Shown one piece after another: positions 7,274-16,033 of a stretch of DNA of 36,999 bases (position 1 is the stretch's first letter; each line of letters starts with the position of its first letter). The stretch is from Acidobacteriota bacterium. Its GTDB lineage: Bacteria; Acidobacteriota; Thermoanaerobaculia; Multivoradales; JAHEKO01. The notes beneath the pieces were generated by a model, which did not search any database, was not told where the DNA came from, and worked only from the letters and a program-made list of their open reading frames with translations. Both the position numbers and the translations under genes were made by a program. The DNA is taken from NCBI GenBank assembly GCA_029862975.1, contig JAOTWP010000026.1, forward strand, positions 1-36,999, written 5' to 3'.

Positions 7274-8824
7274 ATGACCGGGCGAACGGCGCGGCGCGGC
7301 CCGTCCGGCGAGCGGGGGGTGCGGTGGTGGCCGTTGATCGCCGTGGCCGTGCTGCTGGCGGTCGCGCTCGTTGCGATCTGGGCCTTCGGCGACGCGACGG
7401 GTCAGGAGCGGGTCACCGCGACCCTGACGGTCTCCATCCTGAGCCTGCTCCTGGGCCTCGTCTGGCTCCTCCTGCTCAGCCGGCTGCCCTGGCGCCGCCG
7501 GCTCCTCGCCTTGCTTGGAGTCCTTTTCGTCGGTGTCCTCTGCGGCGTCGCGTTCCGGATCCGCGGCGTGAGCGGCAATCTCGTTCCCGTCGTCGAGTGG
7601 CGGTGGGCCGCGCGGGGCGGCGACGAGGTTCTGGGCGGTGCGGCGCGGCTCGCGGGGCCGACGGGCGACTACCCGCAGTTCCTGGGCCCCGACCGCAACG
7701 CGACCGTCGAGGCCCTGGGGCTGGCGACCGACTGGGATGCGCAGCCGCCGCGCGAGGTGTGGCGCCGCCCGATGGGCGAAGGGTGGTCCGCGTTCGCCGT
7801 GGCGGGAAGGTTCGCCGTCACCCAGGAGCAGCGCGACGGCGAGGAGCTGGTGACGGCCTACGATCTCGCGACCGGCGAGCGGCTCTGGGGGCACGCCGAC
7901 GCCGGCCGCTACGAGACGACGATCGCCGGCGTCGGGCCGCGGGCGACGCCGACGATCGTGGGCGGGCGGGTCTACGCGCTGGGGGCGACGGGCCGGCTCA
8001 ACGCCCTCGAGCTCGCGAGCGGGCGCCTGCTGTGGAGCCACGACGTGGCGACCGAGTTCGCCTCGCGGACGCCCGAGTGGGGCCGCCCGGCCTCGCCGCT
8101 CGTCGTCGACGGCCTCGTCGTCGTCGCCGCCGGCGGCCTGGCGGGCGCGGCGCTCGCCGCCTTCGACGCCGGAAGCGGCGAGCTGCGCTGGCAGGCCGGC
8201 GCCGACGACGTCGGCTACTCGTCGCCGACGCTCCTGAGGCTGGCCGGGCGGCGCCAGATCGTCATCTTCAACCGCGGCTCGGTGGCGGGGCACGAGGTGG
8301 CGACCGGCGCCGTGCTGTGGAGCTATCCGTGGTCGAACCAGCAGCCCAACGTGGCCCTGCCCCTGGCCGTCGGCGAGGACCGCCTCCTCGTGTCGAGCGG
8401 CTACGGCGAGGGCAGCCGCCTGCTGCGCATCGAGCCCGCGGGCGACGGCCTCGCGGCCCGTCTCGTGTGGGAGAGCCCGCGGCTCAAAGCCAAGTTCACC
8501 AACGTCGTCCTCCACGACGGCTTCGTCTACGGCCTCGACGACGGCGTCCTCGTCTGCCTCGACCCGGCGACCGGGGAGCGCCGCTGGAAGCGGGGGCGCT
8601 ACGGCCACGGCCAGGTCATCCTCGCCGGCGACCTGCTGCTCGTGCAGACGGAGGGCGGCGAGATCGTGCTCGTCGCGCCGGACCCCGAGGAGCACCGCGA
8701 GCTCGCCCGCTTCACGGCCTTCGACGGCAAGACCTGGAACTGCCCGGCCCTGGCCGGCCGCTACCTGCTGCTGCGCAACCATCGCGAGGCGGCCCTCTTC
8801 GAGCTGCCGCTGGCCGCCGGCTAG
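7274..8824 (+). CDS. Membrane-anchored PQQ-like beta-propeller protein (propeller 2)
   Basis: 516 residues from the ATG at 7274, preceded by AGGGAG 10 bp upstream. A GTG at 7241 behind AGGGGAG is a possible alternative adding 11 residues. Unlike its paralogues it has three N-terminal hydrophobic helices (about residues 18-37, 46-65 and 70-90) instead of a cleavable signal peptide. The propeller then begins with YPQFLGPDRNATVEALGLATDW, a variant of the shared WPxWRGP signature. Blades include AYDLATGERLWG, ALELASGRLLWS, AFDAGSGELRWQ and CLDPATGERRWK. The domain is probably held at the outer face of the inner membrane. It most resembles propeller 3 (22933-24180): both have RTPEWGRPASPLVV/RVPRWGVATSPVV-type blades and end with FDGKTWNCPALA/FESRTWTMPSLA. 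The TRAP transporter starts 96 bp downstream. Confidence 0.86.
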   Translation: MTGRTARRGPSGERGVRWWPLIAVAVLLAVALVAIWAFGDATGQERVTATLTVSILSLLLGLVWLLLLSRLPWRRRLLALLGVLFVGVLCGVAFRIRGVSGNLVPVVEWRWAARGGDEVLGGAARLAGPTGDYPQFLGPDRNATVEALGLATDWDAQPPREVWRRPMGEGWSAFAVAGRFAVTQEQRDGEELVTAYDLATGERLWGHADAGRYETTIAGVGPRATPTIVGGRVYALGATGRLNALELASGRLLWSHDVATEFASRTPEWGRPASPLVVDGLVVVAAGGLAGAALAAFDAGSGELRWQAGADDVGYSSPTLLRLAGRRQIVIFNRGSVAGHEVATGAVLWSYPWSNQQPNVALPLAVGEDRLLVSSGYGEGSRLLRIEPAGDGLAARLVWESPRLKAKFTNVVLHDGFVYGLDDGVLVCLDPATGERRWKRGRYGHGQVILAGDLLLVQTEGGEIVLVAPDPEEHRELARFTAFDGKTWNCPALAGRYLLLRNHREAALFELPLAAG

Positions 8825-8908
8825 CCGCACGGGTCCCGGCGCCGCGAGCGGGCTCCGGATCCCCGGGTGACGCCGCGGCGCTCGTCGAGGCGGCGGGCCG
8901 GCGCCTGC

Positions 8909-8914
8909 TAGACT
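8909..8914 (+). promoter_or_regulatory. Candidate -10 element (TAGACT) for the TAXI-TRAP operon
   Basis: TAGACT ends 6 bp before the ATG at 8921, and no Shine-Dalgarno sequence fits between them, so a leaderless transcript is suggested. No -35 box is evident in the GC-rich upstream DNA. The arrangement is like the one at 3743. Confidence 0.33.
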
Positions 8915-8920
8915 GCCGCG

Positions 8921-9943
8921 ATGATTCGCGACCCCCGGCTTGCCGCCCTCTCGCTCGTTCTGGCCGCCGGCCTTGCCCTGGGCGGCTGTGGCACGGCGGG
9001 CGACGACGGCGCCGGCGCGCCTCAGGCCCGCTTCCTGAGCATCGGTACGGCCCCTCCGGGGGGCGCGTTCTTCGTCGTCGGCGGGGCGCTCGCCGAAGTG
9101 CTCGACGCGAATCCCGGCGCCGGCGGGTGGCAGGTGACGGCGGAGTCGACGAAGGGGACCCAGGAGAACATCCGGCGGCTCACGAGGGGCGAGCTGGACT
9201 TCGCGCTGGCCAACGCGGCGATCACCTACTTCGCGGTGCGCGGCGCCGAGGGTTGGGAGCGGACGCACGACGTCAAGAGCGTCATGACCCTGGCGCCGAA
9301 CGTGGCCTTCTTCATCGCCCCGCGGGGGGCGGGGGTCGAGACGATCGCCGATCTGGCGGGCCGGCGCGTCGTCGTCGGCCCTGCCGGCGCCGGCTTCGAG
9401 TACTTCATCCGCCCCATCCTCGCCGCCCACGGCCTCACGTACGACGACTTCACGCCGCTCCACGCCACCCAGGCGGCGGCGGTGGGCATGCTGGGCGACG
9501 GCTCCGCGGCGGCGGCGTTCCTCGGTGGCGCCATCCCCACGGCCTCGATCACCCAGGCGACGACGTCGCAGGACATCGTCTTCCTGCCGTTCGCGGAGGA
9601 GGCCCGCGAGCGGCTCCTCGCGGAGTACCCGTTCTTCGCCCCCGTCACCGTGCCGGCGGGCACCTACGCGGGCCAGGAGGCCGACTTCGCCGCCCTGAAC
9701 GTCGGCTCGATGCAGCTCGTGACCGCGGGCGGCGCCGACGAGGAGCTCGTCTACCAGGTGACGAAGACCCTTTACGAGCACCGGGCCGAGGTCGTCGAGC
9801 GCCACCCCGCCGGCCGCGCCATCAACCCGGCCAACGCGCCGCGCGAGACCGGCACGCCGTTCCATCCCGGCGCCGAGCGCTACTACCGCGAGATCGGGAT
9901 CTGGCCCGGCAGCGACGACGCCGCGGCCGCCGCGGGCGGATGA
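8921..9943 (+). CDS. TAXI-family TRAP transporter solute-binding lipoprotein
   Basis: 340 residues. A lipoprotein signal peptide ends in LGGC with the lipid-modified cysteine at residue 23, so the protein would be tethered at the membrane. The start of the mature domain (SIGTAPPGGAFFVVGGALAEVL), TAESTKGTQENIRRLTRGELDFALAN and the C-terminal half match TAXI receptors, which bind small organic anions and deliver them to a TRAP permease driven by an ion gradient. The cognate permease gene begins 60 bp downstream in the same direction, so the two form an operon. TAXI ligands (glutamate, dicarboxylates and others) cannot be read from sequence. The family call is firm; the substrate is unknown. Confidence 0.92.
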   Translation: MIRDPRLAALSLVLAAGLALGGCGTAGDDGAGAPQARFLSIGTAPPGGAFFVVGGALAEVLDANPGAGGWQVTAESTKGTQENIRRLTRGELDFALANAAITYFAVRGAEGWERTHDVKSVMTLAPNVAFFIAPRGAGVETIADLAGRRVVVGPAGAGFEYFIRPILAAHGLTYDDFTPLHATQAAAVGMLGDGSAAAAFLGGAIPTASITQATTSQDIVFLPFAEEARERLLAEYPFFAPVTVPAGTYAGQEADFAALNVGSMQLVTAGGADEELVYQVTKTLYEHRAEVVERHPAGRAINPANAPRETGTPFHPGAERYYREIGIWPGSDDAAAAAGG

Positions 9944-10003
9944 CGCGTCGGCGATGATGGCGACCCCCGCCCCGGCTGCCGGCGGGTCGAGGTAGGCGGC
10001 CCG

Positions 10004-11923
10004 ATGGCGGCGGAAGGCGTGCGGAGCGTCCTGGCTCGCGGCTGCGCTCTCCTGCTGCCGGTGTTCGTGCTTCTCGAGGTCAACTACCCGACCCTGCAGC
10101 CGCAGACTCAGCTCGCCGTCTTCGCCGGGCTCGGCGTCGCGCTCTGCTTCCTGCGGCCGCCGGACGGCGCGGCGGGGCGCGCCGCCGGCCTTCTGCTCGC
10201 GGCGCTGACCTTTGCGGTCTTCGGGTACGTAGCCGTCCAGACGGAGCCGGTCTTCTCGGCGCTCTGGCTCGCGGGGCGGGGGCTCGGCGACCGCGCGGGC
10301 CTCGAGCAGCCGCTCGACGTGGCCGTCGCCGTCCTCGGCCTCGCCCTCGTCTTCGAGGCGGCGCGGCGCAGCGTCGGCTGGGCGCTGCCGATCCTGGCCG
10401 CCGTCTTCCTGCTCTACGGGAGCTTCGGGGCCGCGCTGCCCGGCTGGCTGCTGCCGCACCGCGGCTACCCCCTCGACCGGCTCGCGGCGCAGACCTTCCT
10501 GCACAGCCAGGGGGTCTTCGGGATCGCCCTCGGCGTCATGTTCACCTACGTCTTCCTCTTTGTCCTCTTCGGCGCGGTGCTCGAGGCGACGGGCACGACG
10601 CGGTCCATCGTCGAGCTGGCGCGCCGGCTGTTCCGGGCCAGCGCCGGCGGGCCGGCCAAGGTCGCGGTCCTGGCGAGCGGCCTCATGGGCTCGCTGTCGG
10701 GAAGCGCCGTGGCCAACACCGCCACGACCGGCACCTTCACCATCCCCATGATGCGCGGCGCCGGCTTCCGCTCCGAGACGGCGGCCGCGATCGAGGCCGC
10801 CGCGAGCTCGGGCGGGGCGCTGGTGCCGCCGGTGATGGGGGCCGGCGCCTACATGATGCTCGAGCTCGTCGACCCGCCGGTGACCTACCTCGAGATCGTC
10901 CGCGCCGCGCTCCTGCCGGCCGTCCTCTACTACCTCTCCCTGCTGCTGCTGGTCCACTTCCGGGGGCGCCGCGCCGGCGTCGTCGGGGGAACGCTCGAGG
11001 ACCCCGGGACGCCGCGGCCGGGAGGGGCCGCCATGGAGCTGGCGGTCTTCGCCCTCGGCCTCGGGGCGCTGCTCGCGCTGCTGCTTCTGGGTTTCAGCGT
11101 CTTCCGCGCCGTCACCGGCGCCCTCGCCACCGCCATGGTGCTCGCCGCCTGCCATCCGCGGACGCGGCTCGGCCCGCGGCGGCTGGCCGACGTCTGCGCC
11201 CGGGCCGCCGTCGGCACCACCCCGCTCGTGGCGGCCGCCGCCTGCGTCGGCATCGTCATCGGCGTCGTCACCCTCACGGGCGTCGGCACCCGGCTGCCGG
11301 CGCTCATCCTCGGCCTCGCCGAGGGCAACCTCGCGGGCGCCCTCGTGCTGATCATGGTCTCGTCCATCGTGCTCGGGATGGGCCTGCCGTCGGCGGTCTG
11401 CTACCTCCTGATGGCCACCCTCATCGGTCCGGCGCTGGCCGGCTTGGGGATCGTGCCGCTGGCGGCCCACCTCTTCATCTTCTACTTCGGGATGATGTCG
11501 ATGGTCACCCCGCCCGTGGCGCTGGCGGCCTACACGGCGAGCTCGATCGCCGAATCGGGCCTCATGGCCAGCAGCTTCGCCGCCTTCCGCTTTGCGCTCA
11601 TCGGCTTCGCGCTGCCCTTCCTCTTCGTCTACCGCCCCCAGCTCCTGATGCTCGACACGGCCGGCGCCCCCGCCGCCGCGGGCTCGATCCTGCTCGCCGT
11701 CGCCGTCGTCGTCGCCGGCGTCGTGCCCCTGGCGGCGGCGATGGCCGGCCACTGGCTGGCGCCGCTCGGCGCCGCCTGGCGCGGCGCGCTCGGCCTGGCC
11801 GCCGCCGCCATCCTGCTGCCGCCCCAGGCCGCGCCGGGCGGCACCCTGGCCTGGTGGAACCTCGCCGGCGCGCTGCTGGCCGCCGCGGTCCTGGCCCGCC
11901 AGTGGCGGCGCCGCGCTACCTAG
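10004..11923 (+). CDS. TRAP transporter fused permease (DctQ-DctM type)
   Basis: 639 residues, almost wholly hydrophobic, with about sixteen predicted helices. The N-terminal part (about residues 8-150) corresponds to the small DctQ-like subunit. The rest is the large DctM-like subunit and holds the signature SGSAVANTATTGTFTIPMM at about residues 230-250 and SSGGALVPPVMGAGAYMM. Such 4TM/12TM fusions pair with TAXI receptors, and one is encoded 60 bp upstream. A C-terminal extension of about 90 residues carries further helices, as is usual in this fused class. GAGGT sits about 10 bp before the ATG. The last 8 bp overlap the convergent ABC-permease gene end to end (11916-11923), leaving no room for a normal terminator between the two units. 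Confidence 0.93.
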   Translation: MAAEGVRSVLARGCALLLPVFVLLEVNYPTLQPQTQLAVFAGLGVALCFLRPPDGAAGRAAGLLLAALTFAVFGYVAVQTEPVFSALWLAGRGLGDRAGLEQPLDVAVAVLGLALVFEAARRSVGWALPILAAVFLLYGSFGAALPGWLLPHRGYPLDRLAAQTFLHSQGVFGIALGVMFTYVFLFVLFGAVLEATGTTRSIVELARRLFRASAGGPAKVAVLASGLMGSLSGSAVANTATTGTFTIPMMRGAGFRSETAAAIEAAASSGGALVPPVMGAGAYMMLELVDPPVTYLEIVRAALLPAVLYYLSLLLLVHFRGRRAGVVGGTLEDPGTPRPGGAAMELAVFALGLGALLALLLLGFSVFRAVTGALATAMVLAACHPRTRLGPRRLADVCARAAVGTTPLVAAAACVGIVIGVVTLTGVGTRLPALILGLAEGNLAGALVLIMVSSIVLGMGLPSAVCYLLMATLIGPALAGLGIVPLAAHLFIFYFGMMSMVTPPVALAAYTASSIAESGLMASSFAAFRFALIGFALPFLFVYRPQLLMLDTAGAPAAAGSILLAVAVVVAGVVPLAAAMAGHWLAPLGAAWRGALGLAAAAILLPPQAAPGGTLAWWNLAGALLAAAVLARQWRRRAT

Positions 11924-14900
11924 CCCGCAGCGAGGCCAGGAGCGGCAGGCGGGCCACGGCGCGGACGGCGACCGTGCTGGCGAGCATGCCGAGCGCGAAG
12001 ACGGCGGCCAGGGTGAGGGCGAGGGAGGGCCAGGGGAGCCGCTCGCCGGAGGCGGCGAGGTGGGGGGCCGTGGCGGCGGCGCCGGCGGCGGCGCCGATCG
12101 TGAGGCCGGCGAGGAGCAGGAACGCGTTCTCGAGCAGGACGAGGTCGCGCAGGCGATGGCGGCGGAAGCCGAGGGCCGAGAGCGTCGCCAGCTCGGCCTG
12201 GCGCTCGAGGACGTTGCGCAGGAGGACGACGCCCATGCCCAGGGTGCCCAGCACGAGGCCGAGGCCGCCCAGGGTCTGGAAGGTGGAGAGATACGTGTCC
12301 TCGACGGCCTGGTAGGCCGCCAGGCGCTCGCGGGTGGCGACCGCGTCGAAGCCCAGCCGGCCGAGCTCCTTCTCGAGGGCGGCGGCGACGGCGTCGGCGT
12401 TGGCGGGCGGCGGGTCGAGGAGGAAGTACGAGTAGCCGGTGCGGCTGGGGAAGTGGCGCTCGAACTGCGCCTCGGAGATCACGAGCTCGCTCTGGAAGAT
12501 GCTCTTGCCAAGGAGGCCGACGAGCCGCAGCCGGATCGGCTCGCCGCGCTCGTTCTCCATCACGACGTCCTGGCCGAGGCCGGAGTGGAGGATCCACGCG
12601 ACCGAGTTGGCGTCGCCGATCGCCGGGATCGCGCCGTCGGCCAGCGGCTCCGCGAGCAGCTCCCAGGGGTTGGCGCGCTCCCCGGCCGTCTGGACGAAGC
12701 GGAAGCCGGCCAGCTCCGGCGGCGCGCCGAGGATCCGCGGCCGTTCCGGCTGGTAGAGGTTGAGGCAGCTCACGTCCTCGCCGGGCAGGAGCCGGAACGG
12801 CACGGCCCGCGCCCCGCCGAGCGCCGCGGCCACGCCCGCCCCTTCCGCCGCGAGCTCCCGGTAGACCGGCACGTCGGTCTCGGCGACGAGGGAGAAGCCG
12901 CCCGCCCCCGACGCCGGGTCGGCGACGTCGATCTCGCCGTGCAGCCGGTTGGCGGCGACGACGACGATGACGAAGCAGGCGCTCGCCATGAGCGTGACGC
13001 AGAGCAGGCTCCGGCCGCGGTTGCGGGCCGTGTTGCGGACCGCCATCGTCGCCGCGCCGCCGCGGCCGAGGGCGTTGGCGCGGAGCGGCTTGCGGGCGCC
13101 ATGGTGGGCGAACAACGCGACTCCGGCCGTCAGCAGGGAGGCGCCGACCCCGAACGCCAGCCCCGCCGCGGCCCGCGCCTCGGCGCCGAGCGCCGCGGCC
13201 GTGAGGCCCGCGGCGGCGGCGAGGGCAACGAGGCCGATCCACAACGGACGCCGCGACGGCGGCCGCCCGTCGCGGCCGATGCTGCCGGCGAGCAGGCCGA
13301 CGATCGGCGCCCGGCCGAGGCGGCGCAGGGCGCCGGCGACGGCGGCGCCGACGACGGTGACCGAGGCGAGGGCGCCGAGCGCCAGGGTCGCCGGCCGCAG
13401 GTGGAGGAAGAGGACCGGCTCGCCGATCGCCGGCAGCCACCAGCTGCGCAGCCCCGCGAGCAGCGCCCAGCCGTAGGCGGCGGCGCCGCCGAGCCCGAGC
13501 GCGGCGCCGGCGACCGCCAGCAGCAGCCCCTCGCCCAGGAACCGCCGCCGCACCCGCGCCGCCGGAAAGCCGATGGCCCGCAGCAGCCCCACCTCGGGCG
13601 CCCGGTGCTCGACGCCGAGCCGGAAGAGCAGCCCGGCGAGGAGGGCGGCGGAGACGATGAGAAAGAGGCTCAGGCCGAAGAAGAGGCCGGCGAAATCCGT
13701 GGCGCCGCGCGCCGCCCGCAGCCCTTCCTCGCGCAACGCCCGCACGGCGAAGCCGGCCGTGTGCGGATCGAGCCGTCGCCGCAGCCCGGCTTCGACGCGC
13801 GCACGGAAATCGGCTTCGCCGGCCCCCAGCTCTCCCGACGCCCCCTCCCCGGGCCCCCCCTCCCCGGACCCCTCTTTCCCGGACCCCTCTTTCCCGGACC
13901 CCTCTTTCCCGGGCCCACCCTTCGCCGACCAGTAGTCCTCCCCCGGCGGCGCGGCCAGCCGGATCGAGGTGAGGCTGCCGAAGCGGCTCCCCCAGAGCTC
14001 GCGGCCGAGCGCCGCGCCGACGAACGCCTTGGGGGTGGCGCGGTACTCGTCCCAGTAGGCCTCGTCCTGCGGCCGGATGCGAGAGAGATCGACCGGAAAC
14101 GGAGGATTCCAGGCCGTGATGTCCTCCGCGCCTTCGATGCCGGGGAACTCCGGAGTCAGGTAGGGGTCGACGGCCAGCCCCTCCATCGCCACGACCCCGC
14201 GGACTCGCAGCCGGCGGGTCCGCGTGGCGAGCTCGTCGCGGGGACCGAGCGCGTAGTAGGACACGGTCGCCTCGTCGCCGGCGGCCGCGGCGAGATCCTC
14301 GGCCGCCCAGCGGTTGAGCAGGATCTCGTCGCCGGCGAGCGCCGGCGCGGGCTGCCCGTCGATCGACCGGAAGGGGCCGAGCGCGCTCGCGGCGGGGGGC
14401 TCGAGGGCCGCGATCGTCGAGTAGGGCACGCTGCGGCCGCCGATCGAGATGGCGTTGGCCAGGTAGGTCAGGACCGGCTGCATCGGGGCTTCGAGCTCCG
14501 CGGCCACCCGGGCGACGGCCGCCGCGCGCACGTCGTCGATCACGAACCGGGGGCTCTGCACGGTGATCACCTCGGCGCCCTCGCGGCAGCCGTCGCACCG
14601 CAGCGACAGGCCCAGGTCCTCCAGGCGGAGGGCGGCGTCGAGATCCGCCTCCAGGCCCGCCGTGGCGGATTCCCCCTCCCCGCCGGCGCCCAGCAGGACG
14701 TTGACGCGGGGCGATCCCCGGGCGAGCACGGCGCGCTGCAGGCGCCGCAGATCGACGAAGACGTTGCGCGCCCGGGTCTGGCGCGGCGCCAGCCCGAAGC
14801 CTCCCGCCCCCCGGTCCGGCAGGACCCGGTCCACCGTCAGGCGCAGGACCTCGACCGTCTCCGAGCTCTCCTGGCGGCCGGCGAGGGTCTCGCGCGGCAC

Positions 14901-15374
14901 GTCGCTCGGCCGCTCGAAGGCGAGCACCAGCTCCGAGCCCGCGGTCGCCCCGAGCTCGTCGGCCAGGGCGCGGCTCACGGCCGCCGCCGGGAAGGCGCCG
15001 CGCCGCGTCGCGAGGTCCACGGGCTCGAGCGACGGGTAGAGGGAGAAGAAGTCCGGGTCGACCCCCCACAGGGCCACGCCGGACGCCCGCGCGCCGCTGG
15101 CCGGCTCGGTGGCCGAAGCCCGCAGGGTGAGCGCGGGCGCGACGTGCGCGCCGGCGCGCCGCGCGGCCAGGTCCGCGGCCAGGGTCTGGCGGAACGGGCG
15201 CTCGGCGACGACGGCCCAATCGATGCGGCCGAGCCGGTCGAGGGTGAGGTCCTCGAGGCTGCCGCGCAGCGAGTCGCCGACGACCAGCGCCCCGGTCAGG
15301 ACGGCGGTCGTGACCGCCGCCCCGAGGACGACCGCGAGGTGGGGGCGCCAGTAGTGGATCAGGCTTCGACGCAT
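11916..15374 (-). CDS. Large two-module FtsX/MacB-type ABC transporter permease
   Basis: 1152 residues. The ATG at 15374 (MRRSLIHYWRPHLAVVLG) was chosen because an earlier in-frame start would precede it with 54 low-complexity, out-of-character residues. The protein has two MacB-like modules. Module 1 has one helix at about 11-33, a large periplasmic domain to about 535, then three helices carrying the FtsX core (EVGLLRAIGFPAARVRRRF). After linker helices, module 2 repeats the plan (helix GRSLLCVTLMASACFVIVVV, periplasmic domain, three helices with ELATLSALGFRRHRLRDL). That is the about 10-TM type of permease fused from two halves, which extrudes lipids, peptides or antibiotics from the periplasm. 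Residues about 486-515 are a Gly/Lys/Glu/Ser repeat made by a 15-bp DNA repeat. The start overlaps the ATPase gene by 16 bp, confirming the pair. Confidence 0.9.
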   Translation of the reverse strand: MRRSLIHYWRPHLAVVLGAAVTTAVLTGALVVGDSLRGSLEDLTLDRLGRIDWAVVAERPFRQTLAADLAARRAGAHVAPALTLRASATEPASGARASGVALWGVDPDFFSLYPSLEPVDLATRRGAFPAAAVSRALADELGATAGSELVLAFERPSDVPRETLAGRQESSETVEVLRLTVDRVLPDRGAGGFGLAPRQTRARNVFVDLRRLQRAVLARGSPRVNVLLGAGGEGESATAGLEADLDAALRLEDLGLSLRCDGCREGAEVITVQSPRFVIDDVRAAAVARVAAELEAPMQPVLTYLANAISIGGRSVPYSTIAALEPPAASALGPFRSIDGQPAPALAGDEILLNRWAAEDLAAAAGDEATVSYYALGPRDELATRTRRLRVRGVVAMEGLAVDPYLTPEFPGIEGAEDITAWNPPFPVDLSRIRPQDEAYWDEYRATPKAFVGAALGRELWGSRFGSLTSIRLAAPPGEDYWSAKGGPGKEGSGKEGSGKEGSGEGGPGEGASGELGAGEADFRARVEAGLRRRLDPHTAGFAVRALREEGLRAARGATDFAGLFFGLSLFLIVSAALLAGLLFRLGVEHRAPEVGLLRAIGFPAARVRRRFLGEGLLLAVAGAALGLGGAAAYGWALLAGLRSWWLPAIGEPVLFLHLRPATLALGALASVTVVGAAVAGALRRLGRAPIVGLLAGSIGRDGRPPSRRPLWIGLVALAAAAGLTAAALGAEARAAAGLAFGVGASLLTAGVALFAHHGARKPLRANALGRGGAATMAVRNTARNRGRSLLCVTLMASACFVIVVVAANRLHGEIDVADPASGAGGFSLVAETDVPVYRELAAEGAGVAAALGGARAVPFRLLPGEDVSCLNLYQPERPRILGAPPELAGFRFVQTAGERANPWELLAEPLADGAIPAIGDANSVAWILHSGLGQDVVMENERGEPIRLRLVGLLGKSIFQSELVISEAQFERHFPSRTGYSYFLLDPPPANADAVAAALEKELGRLGFDAVATRERLAAYQAVEDTYLSTFQTLGGLGLVLGTLGMGVVLLRNVLERQAELATLSALGFRRHRLRDLVLLENAFLLLAGLTIGAAAGAAATAPHLAASGERLPWPSLALTLAAVFALGMLASTVAVRAVARLPLLASLRAR
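13831..13920 (-). repeat. 15-bp in-frame tandem repeat inside the ABC permease gene
   Basis: Six 15-bp units fit in register. On the plus strand three central units read tccccggacccctct, ttcccggacccctct and ttcccggacccctct; the two on the left and the last on the right are diverged. On the coding strand each unit gives five residues of the type GKEGS or GEGGP, forming a hydrophilic flexible stretch in the first periplasmic domain. The unit length keeps the frame, so copy number could vary by slippage without breaking the gene. Confidence 0.93.
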
Positions 15375-16033
15375 CGGCCCTCGACGAGGGTCAGCCGGCG
15401 GGCGAAGCGCGCCGCGACCTCGGCGCTGTGGGTGACGACGACGAGCAGCTTGCCCCTCTCCTCCTCGAGCTCGAGCAGGAGGTCGGTGACGGCCATGGCG
15501 TTCGTGCGGTCCAGGTTGCCGGTCGGCTCGTCGCACAGGAGGAGCGCCGGGCCGTTGACGAGGGCGCGCGCCACGGCCGCCCGCTGCCGCTCGCCTCCCG
15601 ACAGCTCGGCCGGCCGGTGAGCCAGGCGATGCCCGAGGCCGACCCGCTCGAGCAGGCGGCGCGCCGTCGCCTCGGCGCCGGCGGGGGGCGGCGGGAAGGC
15701 CAGGGTCGGCAGGAGGACGTTCTCGAGCACCGTGTACTGCGGCAGCAGATGGTGGTCCTGGAAGACGAAGCCCACCGTCCGGTTGCGGAAGCGCGCCAGC
15801 TCGCGCTCGGGCAGCGCGAAGGGGTCGGTGCCGTCGACCTCGACGCCGCCGCTCGACGGCCGGTCGAGGGCGCCGACGATGTGCAGCAGGGTGCTCTTGC
15901 CGGAGCCCGAGGGGCCGGTGACGGCGACCGCGTCGCCGGCCGCGAGAGCGAGGTCGACGCCGCGCAGCACCTCGACGCGGGTCGCGCCGGCGCCGAAGGT
16001 CTTGCCGACCGCCGTCAGTCTCAGGGTCGTCAC
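15359..16033 (-). CDS. LolD/MacB-type ABC transporter ATP-binding protein
   Basis: 224 residues from a GTG at 16033, chosen because the fold starts there (TTLRLTAVGKTFGAG) and it makes a GTGA overlap with the thioesterase stop; a longer frame to 16273 adds unrelated Arg/Pro-rich sequence. Motifs are all present: Walker A GPSGSGKST at 40-48, Q-loop Gln92, signature LSGGE at 144-148, Walker B LLLCDEP at 164-170, and H-loop His202. Length and order are typical of LolD/MacB ATPases that power FtsX-type permeases through conformational change (mechanotransmission). It overlaps the permease gene by 16 bp. No HlyD-type adaptor or outer-membrane channel is encoded in the window, so the export route beyond the periplasm is open. 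Confidence 0.95.
   Translation of the reverse strand: MTTLRLTAVGKTFGAGATRVEVLRGVDLALAAGDAVAVTGPSGSGKSTLLHIVGALDRPSSGGVEVDGTDPFALPERELARFRNRTVGFVFQDHHLLPQYTVLENVLLPTLAFPPPPAGAEATARRLLERVGLGHRLAHRPAELSGGERQRAAVARALVNGPALLLCDEPTGNLDRTNAMAVTDLLLELEEERGKLLVVVTHSAEVAARFARRLTLVEGRCVEA

Noticed and set aside
7022-11752. A 1576-codon open frame on the minus strand
   Set aside because: It lies antisense to propeller 2 and both TRAP genes, is almost wholly Arg/Ala/Glu/Gly/Asp and has no fold-like pattern; long antisense frames are expected at this GC content.
12060-15620. An 1186-codon open frame on the plus strand opposite the ABC permease
   Set aside because: Low-complexity composition, antisense to a permease with clear helices and motifs, and crosses into the ATPase gene.
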